Assembly: GCA_011390345.1 (NCBI GenBank) | Contig: JAABSP010000045.1 | Coordinates: 1-42,342 of the forward strand | Length of the DNA stretch: 42,342 nucleotides | Reading direction: 5' to 3' | Origin: Desulfobacteraceae bacterium | Lineage (GTDB): Bacteria; Desulfobacterota; Desulfobacteria; Desulfobacterales; JAABSP01 | Shown: piece after piece, positions 7,598 to 14,922 of the stretch | Numbering within the stretch: the first letter of the stretch is position 1 | Layout: every line of letters starts with the position of its first letter | Translations under genes and position numbers: made by a program | Notes under the pieces: model-generated | The model's input: only the letters and a program-made list of their open reading frames with translations | Database searches by the model: none | Told to the model about the DNA's origin: nothing

Positions 7598-8650
7598 ATG
7601 CAAGAGATTCGAAAGACCGCAAGGGAACGGATGAAGGGATACTGCCGGGTCTGCCCGGTCTGCGATGGAAGAGCCTGCGCCGGAGAGGTTCCGGGCATGG
7701 GAGGAATAGGCACGGGGGCATCGTTTCGGGCCAATATCGATGCCTTGGCCGGGGTCCGGTTCAACATGCGCCTGATCCATGATGCGGTCGAGCCGGACAC
7801 CAGAACCACGGTGATGGGAAACCTGCTGGAGATTCCAGTGCTGGCCGCGCCCATCGGCGGGGTCTCCTTCAACATGGGCGGCAGGATCACAGAGGAGGAG
7901 TATATTTCGGCCGTGCTGGGGGGATGTGCGGAAAAAGGGACCCTCGGCTGCACCGGTGACGGGGTTCCGCCCTTTATTCACGAGGCCGGCTTTTCAACGA
8001 TCCGGACGTTATATGGCAAAGGCATCCCCTTTATCAAGCCCTGGGAGGAGCAGGAACTCTACCAGAAGCTGGAGATGGCTGCCAACAGCGGGACCGAAAT
8101 GGCCGGCATGGACATCGACGCGGCCGGCCTCGTCACCCTGCGTCTCATGGGGAGGCCCGTATCGCCGAAGCCGCTGCCGAAACTCCGGCAGATCATCGAA
8201 AACACTCCGCTGAAGTTCATCCTGAAAGGCATCATGACGCCGGATCAGGCCAAGCTCGCGGTCGATTCCGGCGCGGCCGCCATTGTGGTCTCCAACCACG
8301 GGGGCCGGGTGCTCGACCATACCCCGGGAGTCGCGGAAGTCCTCCCTGCGGTCTCCAAGGCCGTCAACGGTCAGATTGCAGTATTGGCCGACGGCGGGGT
8401 CCGAACCGGCGGGGATGTGCTGAAGATGATCGCGCTGGGCGCGGACGCGGCCATGATCGGACGCCCCTTTTCCGTGGCCGCGGTCGGAGGGCTGAAGGAG
8501 GGCGTCATCAGCTATCTGGAGACCCTCAAAACCGAGCTGATCCAGGCCATGGTTCTCACCGGCTGCAAGGATATTTCCTCGGCAGATCCGTCGATCCTCT
8601 ATGGTTTTGAAGGAAAGGGTTTCGAAGGAAAGGGAGATTTTGCATCATGA
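7598..8650 (+). CDS. FMN-dependent alpha-hydroxy-acid oxidoreductase (lactate/glycolate oxidase family)
   Basis: A 350-residue TIM-barrel protein. A good ribosome site (AAGGAGG) lies six bases before the ATG. FMN-family motifs: APIGG near the N-terminal third, the Lys in ILKGIMTPDQA, the active-site VVSNHGGRVLDHTPG, and the phosphate-binding LADGGVRTGGDVLKMIALGADAAMIGRPF. An N-terminal Cys cluster (CRVCPVCDGRAC) followed by GEVPGMGG marks the subgroup found in anaerobes, where the electron acceptor is often not oxygen. The expected reaction is oxidation of a 2-hydroxy acid to a 2-oxo acid; the substrate cannot be read from sequence. The C-terminus contains a short duplication, GFEGKGFEGKG. 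Its stop overlaps the start of the double-ACT gene by four bases (ATGA), so the two are translationally coupled. Confidence 0.88.
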   Translation: MQEIRKTARERMKGYCRVCPVCDGRACAGEVPGMGGIGTGASFRANIDALAGVRFNMRLIHDAVEPDTRTTVMGNLLEIPVLAAPIGGVSFNMGGRITEEEYISAVLGGCAEKGTLGCTGDGVPPFIHEAGFSTIRTLYGKGIPFIKPWEEQELYQKLEMAANSGTEMAGMDIDAAGLVTLRLMGRPVSPKPLPKLRQIIENTPLKFILKGIMTPDQAKLAVDSGAAAIVVSNHGGRVLDHTPGVAEVLPAVSKAVNGQIAVLADGGVRTGGDVLKMIALGADAAMIGRPFSVAAVGGLKEGVISYLETLKTELIQAMVLTGCKDISSADPSILYGFEGKGFEGKGDFAS

Positions 8651-9201
8651 AGAAGGTAATCGTCTCGGTAGTGGGGCGGGATCGTCCCGGCATCATCGCG
8701 TCGGTCTCACGGATTCTCTTCGATCGGGAGTGCAACCTTGAAAACGTAAGCCAGACCATCCTGCAACTGCAGTTTTCCGGCATCTTCATCGCGACGGCTC
8801 CTGAAGATCTGTCGGCCCGACTCCTGGAAGAGGAGCTGGCCCGGGGGCTTTCCCCTTTGGGGCAGCACATCTTTGTCAATGACCTGGAACCGGCCGAGCC
8901 CGACCCGGTCTTTTCAGATGCCGAACCGGTCATCATCACCACCCGGGGGCCGGATCGAAAGGGGCTGGTATCCAGGATTACGGAGATTATCGCGCGATAC
9001 GGAGCCAATGTGACCAACCTCCAGGCCGTCTTCAAGGGCGGAGATGACCCGAACCGGAACATCATGATCTACGAGGTGGATTTGCCCCGCAGCGGAGACC
9101 CGGCCGGCCTATATGCCGATCTTCGGAAGAAGGCCGAAGAATTAGACCTGGAGATAAGCATCCAGCACCGGCACATCTTCGAGGCCATGAACCGGATCTG
9201 A
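8647..9201 (+). CDS. Double ACT-domain protein, GcvR-like
   Basis: A 184-residue protein made of two ACT domains: residues 2-80, opening VSVVGRDRPGIIASVSRILFD, and about 94-175, opening ITTRGPDRKGLVSRITEIIA. Both carry the DRxG loop that binds amino-acid effectors at ACT dimer interfaces. This layout matches GcvR-type regulators of glycine cleavage and other free-standing ACT proteins. No enzyme domain is present, so it is probably an amino-acid-sensing partner or regulator. Four-base overlap with the FMN oxidoreductase upstream suggests that the two work together. The UPF0210 gene downstream is a family often found next to ACT genes. Confidence 0.85.
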   Translation: MKKVIVSVVGRDRPGIIASVSRILFDRECNLENVSQTILQLQFSGIFIATAPEDLSARLLEEELARGLSPLGQHIFVNDLEPAEPDPVFSDAEPVIITTRGPDRKGLVSRITEIIARYGANVTNLQAVFKGGDDPNRNIMIYEVDLPRSGDPAGLYADLRKKAEELDLEISIQHRHIFEAMNRI

Positions 9202-9264
9202 GGCCGTTTTCCATAACCGGTTGCCTTTTGACCCCGAATGCTCTACAACAAAGAAGAATATCAT

Positions 9265-9360
9265 CGGATGTCCATCGGTCATTCGGACGTCCATCGGTCA
9301 TTTGGGCGTCAATCAGTCCTTTAGGTCGTTTAATGTCCTTTTTGTCCCTTTGTCCTTTTT
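9265..9360. repeat. Degenerate 19-bp tandem repeat (five units, GTCC-rich)
   Basis: The first two units differ by one base (CGGATGTCCATCGGTCATT and CGGACGTCCATCGGTCATT). Three more degenerate units follow with the same 19-base spacing, and the array ends in TTTGTCC words just before the ribosome site of the universal stress protein gene. Within each unit a half-period of about 9-10 bases is visible, like the 9-bp array at 6562-6597. The frame is open through the array, which makes the downstream gene look longer than it is. Confidence 0.65.
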
Positions 9361-9383
9361 CTGACGTTAAAGGAGACCACATC

Positions 9384-10313
9384 ATGAAAAAAAATATCCT
9401 TGCAGCACTCGACGATTCCCTGCATTCAAAGCATGCAGTCCAGTATCTGCTCCGAATTTCGTCTCTTATCAAAGACTTCTCCTGCACCCTTTTGATGGTG
9501 CAGCCCGATGTCTCAGGCTTCATGGTGGACGAGGCCAAAAAGGATATCAATGCCAGACTCGCCCTCGAGAAGATCCGGCAGCGGAATGCCGAAAGCGCGA
9601 CCGACTGCCTGACAAGGCATAAAACCTCCATGTGCGAAAAGGGCCTGGCCGAAAACTGCATCGAAATTCAGACCCTGCCCAAGAAGATCGGCCTGGCCAA
9701 GGATATCCTGGTCCACGCGGAAGAGAAGCGCTTCGACGCGATCGCGGTGGGTCGAAGGGGCATCTCCCGGATGCAGGAACTTTTTTCCGGCAGCGTCACC
9801 GGAAGCCTCATCGAGCACTCCCGGGTCATTCCTCTCTGGGTGATCGACGGGGATGTGACCAACACCGACATCATGCTAGCGGCAGACGGCTCCGAGAGCG
9901 GAATGCGGGCCGTGGATCACATCAGCTACATCTTTGCCGGCAGCCCCGATGTAAAGATCACCCTGGTCCATGTCCTTCCCTCGATCAAGGAGTACTGCCC
10001 CATAGACTTCGAAACCGAAGACAAGGAGATCGAGGATCTGATCCTCCGGGGGGACAAAAAGTGCGTGGAGGATTTTCTGGTCCACGCCTATAAAAAGTTC
10101 AAAGATGCCGGCATCACAAAGGATCAGATCCGGATCAAAGAGCTTCCCAAAGCCCGGAACATCGGCAAAGCCCTGGTGCAGGAGGCCGAGGAAGGCGGCT
10201 ACGGAACCGTCGTCTTCGGTCGGCGGGGGATCGGCAAGTCCTTTTTTATGGGCAGCGTCTCCAACTATCTCGTCAACAAACTCTCGGGCCGGGCCATGTG
10301 GCTGGTCTCCTGA
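9384..10313 (+). CDS. Tandem universal stress protein (two UspA domains)
   Basis: The start at 9384 is set by AAAGGAGA ten bases upstream; the open frame continues upstream through a tandem repeat and is not coding there. The 309-residue product has two UspA domains. Each starts with a beta strand ending in Asp (NILAALDDS; DIMLAADGSE) and ends with the ATP-loop pattern: GRRGISRMQELFSGSVTGS in the first and GRRGIGKSFFMGSVSN in the second. The usual G-x2-G-x9-G-S/T spacing is approximately kept in both, so nucleotide binding is likely. Role: stress or energy-status sensing in the cytoplasm. It is in the same orientation as its neighbours, 182 bases after the ACT gene, so it may have its own promoter. 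Confidence 0.86.
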   Translation: MKKNILAALDDSLHSKHAVQYLLRISSLIKDFSCTLLMVQPDVSGFMVDEAKKDINARLALEKIRQRNAESATDCLTRHKTSMCEKGLAENCIEIQTLPKKIGLAKDILVHAEEKRFDAIAVGRRGISRMQELFSGSVTGSLIEHSRVIPLWVIDGDVTNTDIMLAADGSESGMRAVDHISYIFAGSPDVKITLVHVLPSIKEYCPIDFETEDKEIEDLILRGDKKCVEDFLVHAYKKFKDAGITKDQIRIKELPKARNIGKALVQEAEEGGYGTVVFGRRGIGKSFFMGSVSNYLVNKLSGRAMWLVS

Positions 10314-10386
10314 CAGGAAAGCCAGGTTTGCCCGAAACAGATGCAGCACCATCAATATAAAGAAAAGATCGGATCGAATTATTACC

Positions 10387-11760
10387 ATGCTGAGTGAAAG
10401 AGAAATCCTCTCCACCATTGAAATGCTCAGAAACGAGCACCTGGATGTCCGAACCGTCACCTTGGGGCTGAACCTCTTCGACTGCGTAAGCCACGATCTT
10501 TCCCGGCTTCAGGAGAACATCCGCAGCAAGATCGACGCCCTTGCCCAAAACCTCGTCCCCTTATGCAACGAGATCGGTGACAAATACGGCATTCCGGTTG
10601 TCAACAAGCGGATTGCCATCAGCCCAGCGGCCGTATTTGCCGCGCCCTTTTCCGCGGAAGAGATGGTATCTGTGGCAAAGACTTTGGATGACGCGGCCAA
10701 ATCAGTGAATGTCGATTTCATCGGCGGCTTCTCCGCGCTGGTGGAAAAGGGGATTGCAAAGGGAGACAGAGCCCTGATCGAGGCCATCCCCGAAGCCATG
10801 GCCGCGACCGAGCGGGTATGTGCCTCCATCAATGTGGCCTCGTCCCGGGCCGGCATCAATATGGAAGCTGTCTATCTCATGGGGAAGATCATCAAAAAGA
10901 CCGCGGCAAAGACCGCAGATCATGACGGCATCGGGTGCGCGAAGCTATGTGTATTTGCCAACATTCCCGAAGACATCCCCTTCATGGCCGGGGCCTATCT
11001 CGGGGTCGGAGAGCCGGGGGCCGTTATCAATGTTGGCGTCAGCGGGCCCGGGGTGGTGAAGAAGGCCATAGATCGGGCTCTGGAAGAGAATCCGGATCTG
11101 GATCTGGGAAAGATATCGGAGATCATCAAGCGGACCTCGTACAAGGTGACCCGGGTCGGGGAACTGATCGGCCGGGAGGTGGCAGAAAGGCTTGCCATCG
11201 AGTTCGGTGTGGTGGATCTCTCCCTGGCCCCGACCCCCAATGTGGGCGACAGCGTGGGGGAGATTTTCCAGAGCCTCGGGCTGACCGCGATCGGCGTTCC
11301 GGGAACCACTGCGGCCTTAGCCCTTTTAAATGACGCGGTCAAAAAAGGGGGGGCATTCGCCTCCTCCCATGTGGGGGGCTTGAGCGGCGCATTCGTTCCG
11401 GTGAGCGAGGATCTCAATATCTCGGATGCGGCCGCATCGGGCCATTTGACCATCGAAAAGCTCGAGGCCATCACCAGCGTCTGCTCCGTGGGGCTTGATA
11501 TGGTGGCCATACCGGGAGAGACTTCGGCCGAAACCCTGGCGGCCATAATTGCAGACGAGATGGCCATCGGGATGATCAACAAGAAGACCACGGCCTGCCG
11601 GATCATTCCGGTTCCGGGCAAAGGTGCGGGAGAGAGCGCCTATTTCGGAGGACTGCTGGGGCAGTCGGTGATCATGCCGGTGAGAAATCTTACGGCAGAC
11701 AACCGGTTCATCCGACTGGGGGGACGCATTCCTGCGCCGATCCACAGCCTCAACAACTGA
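10387..11760 (+). CDS. UPF0210 (DUF711, PFL-like) family protein
   Basis: The 457-residue product begins MLSEREILSTIEMLRNEHLDVRTVTLGLNL, the characteristic opening of UPF0210 proteins, and matches the family length (about 450). A longer frame upstream overlaps the stress-protein gene and is rejected. No clear ribosome site precedes the ATG. The family's biochemical role is not established; it is distantly connected to glycyl-radical (PFL/NrdD) folds and is often paired with an ACT-domain protein (UPF0237), echoed here by the double-ACT gene 1.2 kb upstream. Conserved-looking stretches include GVSGPGVVKKA, VDLSLAPTPNVGDSVGEIF and GLDMVAIPGET. The stop overlaps the next start (TGATG), coupling it to the HD hydrolase. 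Confidence 0.9.
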   Translation: MLSEREILSTIEMLRNEHLDVRTVTLGLNLFDCVSHDLSRLQENIRSKIDALAQNLVPLCNEIGDKYGIPVVNKRIAISPAAVFAAPFSAEEMVSVAKTLDDAAKSVNVDFIGGFSALVEKGIAKGDRALIEAIPEAMAATERVCASINVASSRAGINMEAVYLMGKIIKKTAAKTADHDGIGCAKLCVFANIPEDIPFMAGAYLGVGEPGAVINVGVSGPGVVKKAIDRALEENPDLDLGKISEIIKRTSYKVTRVGELIGREVAERLAIEFGVVDLSLAPTPNVGDSVGEIFQSLGLTAIGVPGTTAALALLNDAVKKGGAFASSHVGGLSGAFVPVSEDLNISDAAASGHLTIEKLEAITSVCSVGLDMVAIPGETSAETLAAIIADEMAIGMINKKTTACRIIPVPGKGAGESAYFGGLLGQSVIMPVRNLTADNRFIRLGGRIPAPIHSLNN

Positions 11761-12317
11761 TGGGTATGGACAGGATTGAGATTCCCACAGAAGAGGAGTG
11801 CTACCGGCTGATCCGGGAGATGGAGATGCTGGAGCATATTCTGTCCCATTCCCGGCTCGTCTGCCGGGTGGCGCTCTATCTGGCGGATAGGATCATTGAA
11901 CAAAGCTACATTCTGAATAGGGAGCTGATCATGGCCGCGGCCCTGCTCCATGACATCACCAAGACCCGGAGCTTTGAAACCAAAGAGGATCATGCGCAGA
12001 CCGGCGGAGAACTCCTTGAGGATCAGGGATATCCGGAGGTGGGAAGGATCGTGGGGCAGCATGTCTGCCTGGAGATCTTTGATAAAAGCGGGCCGCCTAC
12101 CGAAGCCGAGATCGTCAATTATGCGGACAAGCGGGTACTCCATGACCAGATAGCCCCTTTGGCGGATCGGATGGACTATATCCGAAAGCGCTACTGCAAG
12201 ACCCAAAACCAGGAAGCACGATACCGCTGGCTGCTGGCGGAGGCCGTGGCCCTGGAGGAGAAGCTTTTTCGGCTGGCAGGATTCTATCCGGAGGATCTTG
12301 CGGGGCTGATTGATTAG
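11760..12317 (+). CDS. HD-domain phosphohydrolase
   Basis: A 185-residue HD protein. Metal ligands are visible as the His in LEHILSHSRLVCRVA, the HD pair in AALLHDITKTR, a His in KEDHAQTGG and the Asp in VNYADKRVLHD; VGQHVCLE supplies a further His. Family role: metal-dependent phosphomonoesterase or phosphodiesterase on nucleotides, substrate unknown. It overlaps the UPF0210 stop by one base; an ATG two codons in (11766) is an alternative start. It converges on the membrane/TPR gene, and the two stop codons overlap (TAG on plus, TAA on minus, 12314-12317) with no room for a terminator. Confidence 0.85.
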   Translation: MGMDRIEIPTEEECYRLIREMEMLEHILSHSRLVCRVALYLADRIIEQSYILNRELIMAAALLHDITKTRSFETKEDHAQTGGELLEDQGYPEVGRIVGQHVCLEIFDKSGPPTEAEIVNYADKRVLHDQIAPLADRMDYIRKRYCKTQNQEARYRWLLAEAVALEEKLFRLAGFYPEDLAGLID

Positions 12318-13270
12318 CCCGCGTCGATCATTCTGGCATTCAGAAGTTCCTGGGCCTTTTTATGGCCGAGAAAACAGGCTTCTTTGAGGTCCTCCTCTGA
12401 GCGTTTCTGGTTTCCGAGCTTGTTGTAGACGATGGCTCTGTTGTAGTAGGCCACCGCATAGTTGGGCTTCAGCTCGATCGCGCTGTCAAAGACCTTGAGG
12501 GCCTCCTCGTACTTTCCCGCATCGAAAAGGGATTTCCCCTTCTCCACCCGGTCCACGGCAAGGGTTCCGTGGGTGGGGGTCTTGGAGCCGGTCTTGAACG
12601 CGTACCCGCAGTGCTTGCAGACCCGGGCCTTGACCAGAACCCTTTCCGCGCACTGGGGGCAGGTCTTCATGCTCTCGACCATGCTGATGTCCTGCTTCTC
12701 ACGGATCTTCTTGGTGACGGTCACCGTATACTTTTCCAGAATCCGCTGCAGAAACATGGAGAAGGGCTTCTCGTCGATCTCATAGATCTCGATCTGGTGG
12801 TCGATCTCCTGTTTCACGATCTGCCGGTTCTCCTGGTAGTCCGGGAGAATCAACGAGAAATCGGCCAGCAGCTCGATGATCTGGCCGTATTTGTCCAGTT
12901 GGAGGTTCTGGATCGCGGCCGAGGCCCCGATCTCGTTTTTGATGTTCTCCAGCTTGAAATAGTCGAGCGCGTTCTTGATCAGGGTCCGGGTCCCGTCCCG
13001 GATGGTCTTCTCAAGGGTGGTGGTGTCGTGCTCCTTCTTCAGCCGGCGGATCTTCCGCTCATACCGCTCCTTGAGATGCCGGATCTTGACATCGTACTCC
13101 TGCTCCATCCACCGCTTGGTGATGATGAAGGTCACGAGCAGGGAGAAGATCGAGGAGAAGATGGTCGATATGAAAGAGACGCTTTTGTTCGGAATCTGAA
13201 AGGGCAGGTATGCCGACAGTCCCACCGCCACCGATCCGAGAATGATCAGACTCGCATAGATGTTCATCAT
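12314..13270 (-). CDS. Membrane-anchored zinc-ribbon and TPR protein
   Basis: A 318-residue protein with a strong GGAGGTGA site before twin ATGs. Two hydrophobic segments (about 5-24 and 31-52) form an N-terminal hairpin in the membrane. A very basic, coiled-coil-like stretch follows (about 55-90). Four Cys in CPQC and CKHC (204, 207, 218, 221) form a zinc ribbon, and residues 238-312 hold two TPR-like repeats (GKYEEALKVFDSAIELKPNYAVAYYNRA, then a second). The order suggests a cytoplasmic scaffold tethered to the inner membrane. No enzymatic motif is present and the partner is unknown. Confidence 0.8.
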   Translation of the reverse strand: MMNIYASLIILGSVAVGLSAYLPFQIPNKSVSFISTIFSSIFSLLVTFIITKRWMEQEYDVKIRHLKERYERKIRRLKKEHDTTTLEKTIRDGTRTLIKNALDYFKLENIKNEIGASAAIQNLQLDKYGQIIELLADFSLILPDYQENRQIVKQEIDHQIEIYEIDEKPFSMFLQRILEKYTVTVTKKIREKQDISMVESMKTCPQCAERVLVKARVCKHCGYAFKTGSKTPTHGTLAVDRVEKGKSLFDAGKYEEALKVFDSAIELKPNYAVAYYNRAIVYNKLGNQKRSEEDLKEACFLGHKKAQELLNARMIDAG

Positions 13271-13363
13271 TGGCTCACCTCCAAAAGTGAGGCAATCCTA
13301 TCGGAATTTGGTTCGGGTTGCAATACTTTTGTGCGCTATTGAGAGCGGTTTTTCCTCAAAATC

Positions 13364-13392
13364 TTGACACCGGGCCAAAGATATACTACAAA
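13364..13392 (+). promoter_or_regulatory. Sigma-70-like promoter for the TRL-like lipoprotein gene
   Basis: TTGACA at 13364-13369, then 17 bases, then TACAAA at 13387-13392. The predicted transcript start (about 13400) is some 55 bases before the lipoprotein ATG. The -35 is perfect and the -10 only partly so; an overlapping TATACT is too close to serve. Confidence 0.45.
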
Positions 13393-13454
13393 CAGAACAG
13401 ATAATATCTTTCTTTAAATGATTATAAACACTTCAAAGGGAAAGGAAAGAGATC

Positions 13455-13775
13455 ATGTCAGGAAAAATCAGGTTGTTGGGTGTGCTTCTGGTCTTGGCGA
13501 CGGTTCTCGGCGGCTGTGCCTATGCGGTCTCTCCGGTCACCGGCATGCTCTATACCGATGTTCAGGGGCCGGTCATCGCGACCGATCTTGCCAATTCCTC
13601 CCGGATCGGAACCGCAACCTGCTATTCTCTGCTCGGTCTCGTGGGGGTGGGGGATGCGAGCATCCAGGCGGCGGCAAGAAACGGCAACATCACCCGCATC
13701 CACCATGTGGATCATGAAAGCCAGGTCATCCTGGGCCTCTACGCCAGATTTACCACCATCGTCTATGGCGAATAA
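13455..13775 (+). CDS. TRL-like small lipoprotein
   Basis: A 106-residue protein with a signal peptide ending in a lipobox (VLGGC, Cys21). The mature part contains SPVTGMLYTDVQGPVIATDLANSSRIGTATCYSLLGLVGVGDASIQAAARNGNITRIHHVDHES, the pattern of the TRL-like family of outer-membrane lipoproteins, whose function is unknown. A ribosome site (AAGGAAAGAG) precedes the ATG. It is a single-gene unit: its own promoter-like element lies upstream and an intrinsic terminator follows 25 bases after the stop. Confidence 0.82.
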   Translation: MSGKIRLLGVLLVLATVLGGCAYAVSPVTGMLYTDVQGPVIATDLANSSRIGTATCYSLLGLVGVGDASIQAAARNGNITRIHHVDHESQVILGLYARFTTIVYGE

Positions 13776-13800
13776 CCGCAGATCCCGTTTTTCCCGGATG

Positions 13801-13834
13801 CCCGGCCTGCGGAATTGGCCGGGTATTTTTTTTG
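13801..13834 (+). terminator. Intrinsic terminator after the TRL-like gene
   Basis: CCCGGCC and GGCCGGG pair across a 9-base loop, followed by TATTTTTTTTG. Stem strength and the T tract both fit a classical rho-independent terminator. Confidence 0.85.
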
Positions 13835-13864
13835 AGATTTTCGTTTTATGGACAGAGAGGTTTT

Positions 13865-13893
13865 TTGACAAATGGGCCGTTCTTGCTTATAGT
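13865..13893 (+). promoter_or_regulatory. Strong sigma-70-like promoter with a long leader ahead of the cold-shock gene
   Basis: TTGACA (13865-13870), exactly 17 bases, then TATAGT (13888-13893). Transcription would begin near 13900, leaving a leader of roughly 145 bases before the cold-shock ATG at 14046. That is close to the length of the E. coli cspA leader, which works as a temperature-responsive RNA switch. The promoter is read from sequence; the leader function is an inference by analogy. Confidence 0.6.
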
Positions 13894-14045
13894 CAATACT
13901 GTATTGAGATAATCTGTGCATTCCCGGAGCCGGATCGACAATTGGATGGGGATTTCGAAATAAGCTGCGGCGATTTCCCTTTTATGGTATGATTTCAATT
14001 TTTTCCGACATCTTTGCACAACAATTCAAGAAAAGGAATACACAC

Positions 14046-14279
14046 ATGGCCGAAGGACAGACCAAGTCGATTCACGAAGGGCGTATAAAGTGGTACAGCG
14101 AGAAAAAGGGATTTGGCTTCATTACCAGCGAGGAATTCGGGGACGTTTTTCTGCATCGCTCCGGTGTCAAGAAGTTCGGTTATTTCGGCTTTCAGCAGGA
14201 TGATCCCGTTACGTTCCAGGTGAAAGATGGTCCGAAGGGCAAACAGGCTTTCGATGTAAAGCCGGTGAAGAGTACCTGA
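14046..14279 (+). CDS. Cold-shock domain protein (CspA family)
   Basis: A 77-residue protein, the standard CspA size with a short N-terminal extension. RNP1 is KKGFGFI (residues 20-26) and RNP2 is DVFLHRS (33-39), with the aromatic and basic residues for single-stranded nucleic-acid binding in place. The start at 14046 follows AAAGGAA; an ATG at 13989 would add a hydrophobic leader not seen in the family. Role: RNA chaperone that melts secondary structure during cold shock or growth transitions. The next gene encodes a peptidyl-prolyl isomerase 40 bases downstream, so the two probably share the promoter at 13865 and the terminator at 14821. Confidence 0.92.
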   Translation: MAEGQTKSIHEGRIKWYSEKKGFGFITSEEFGDVFLHRSGVKKFGYFGFQQDDPVTFQVKDGPKGKQAFDVKPVKST

Positions 14280-14319
14280 AAAAAGGTACAAAATTTTTAA
14301 ATCAGGAAAAGGAGTATTC

Positions 14320-14748
14320 ATGGCACAGGCAAAGCAGGGAGACACGGTCAAGGTCCACTATACCGGAAAATTGGAAGACGGAAGGGTCTTCGATACCTCT
14401 TCGGGACGGGAGCCGCTCTCATTTACCATAGGAGAGGGAACCGTGATCGAAGGCTTTGAGTCTGGCATTGTCGGCATGGGAGTCGGAGACAAGAAGACCC
14501 TCAACATCTCGCCGGATTCGGCATACGGAAACCGGAACGATGAACTGATTGCAGTGGTGGAGAAGGAGAATATCCCTGAAGATATCGATGTCTCGGTGGG
14601 GCAGCAGCTTCAGGTCCGCCAGCCAGACGGCCAGACCATCAATGTTTCGGTCACGGATGTCTCGGAAGAGAACGTCACCTTGGATGCCAACCATCCCCTG
14701 GCCGGCAGGGATCTGGTCTTTGATGTGGAGATTGTGGAGATCGCCTGA
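14320..14748 (+). CDS. slyD: SlyD-like FKBP-type peptidyl-prolyl cis-trans isomerase
   Basis: A 142-residue FKBP-type isomerase with a good ribosome site (AAAAGGAG). The FKBP core is split by an inserted-flap chaperone domain: VKVHYTGKLEDGRVFDTS and FTIGEGTVIEGFESGIVGMGVGDKKTLNISP come first, the insert spans about 68-115 (IPEDIDVSVGQQLQVRQPDGQTINVSVTDV), and the core resumes at LDANHPLAGRDLVFDVEIVEI. The His-rich metal-binding tail of E. coli SlyD is missing, as in many relatives. Role: cytoplasmic prolyl isomerase and holdase chaperone. It is likely co-transcribed with the cold-shock gene, giving a small RNA- and protein-folding unit. Confidence 0.9.
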   Translation: MAQAKQGDTVKVHYTGKLEDGRVFDTSSGREPLSFTIGEGTVIEGFESGIVGMGVGDKKTLNISPDSAYGNRNDELIAVVEKENIPEDIDVSVGQQLQVRQPDGQTINVSVTDVSEENVTLDANHPLAGRDLVFDVEIVEIA

Positions 14749-14820
14749 CAGGAACGCGAATGAAAAACCATTGCCCGTTTAACAGGCATCTCTCCTTATT
14801 CTAACGGACAATTGAACAAA

Positions 14821-14869
14821 AAAGCCGCGTGGAACAGCCGAAATTATCTGTTCCCGCGGCTTTTTTTTT
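14821..14869. terminator. Bidirectional intrinsic terminator between slyD and uraA
   Basis: AAAGCCGCG-T-GGAACAG pairs with CTGTTCC-CGCGGCTTT across a 10-base loop with one bulged T. A nine-T tract follows on the plus strand and an A run precedes it, giving T's on the minus strand. It can end both the cold-shock/slyD transcript and the opposing upp-uraA transcript. Confidence 0.9.
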
Positions 14870-14922
14870 AAAACTGGTCTAAAAAAGGTTTTTCAAAACT
14901 GGTTTGAAAACGGATGGGTTCA

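Noticed and set aside
9228-9383. A 52-residue N-terminal extension of the universal stress protein
   Set aside because: It is encoded by a degenerate tandem repeat, and a proper ribosome site precedes the ATG at 9384.
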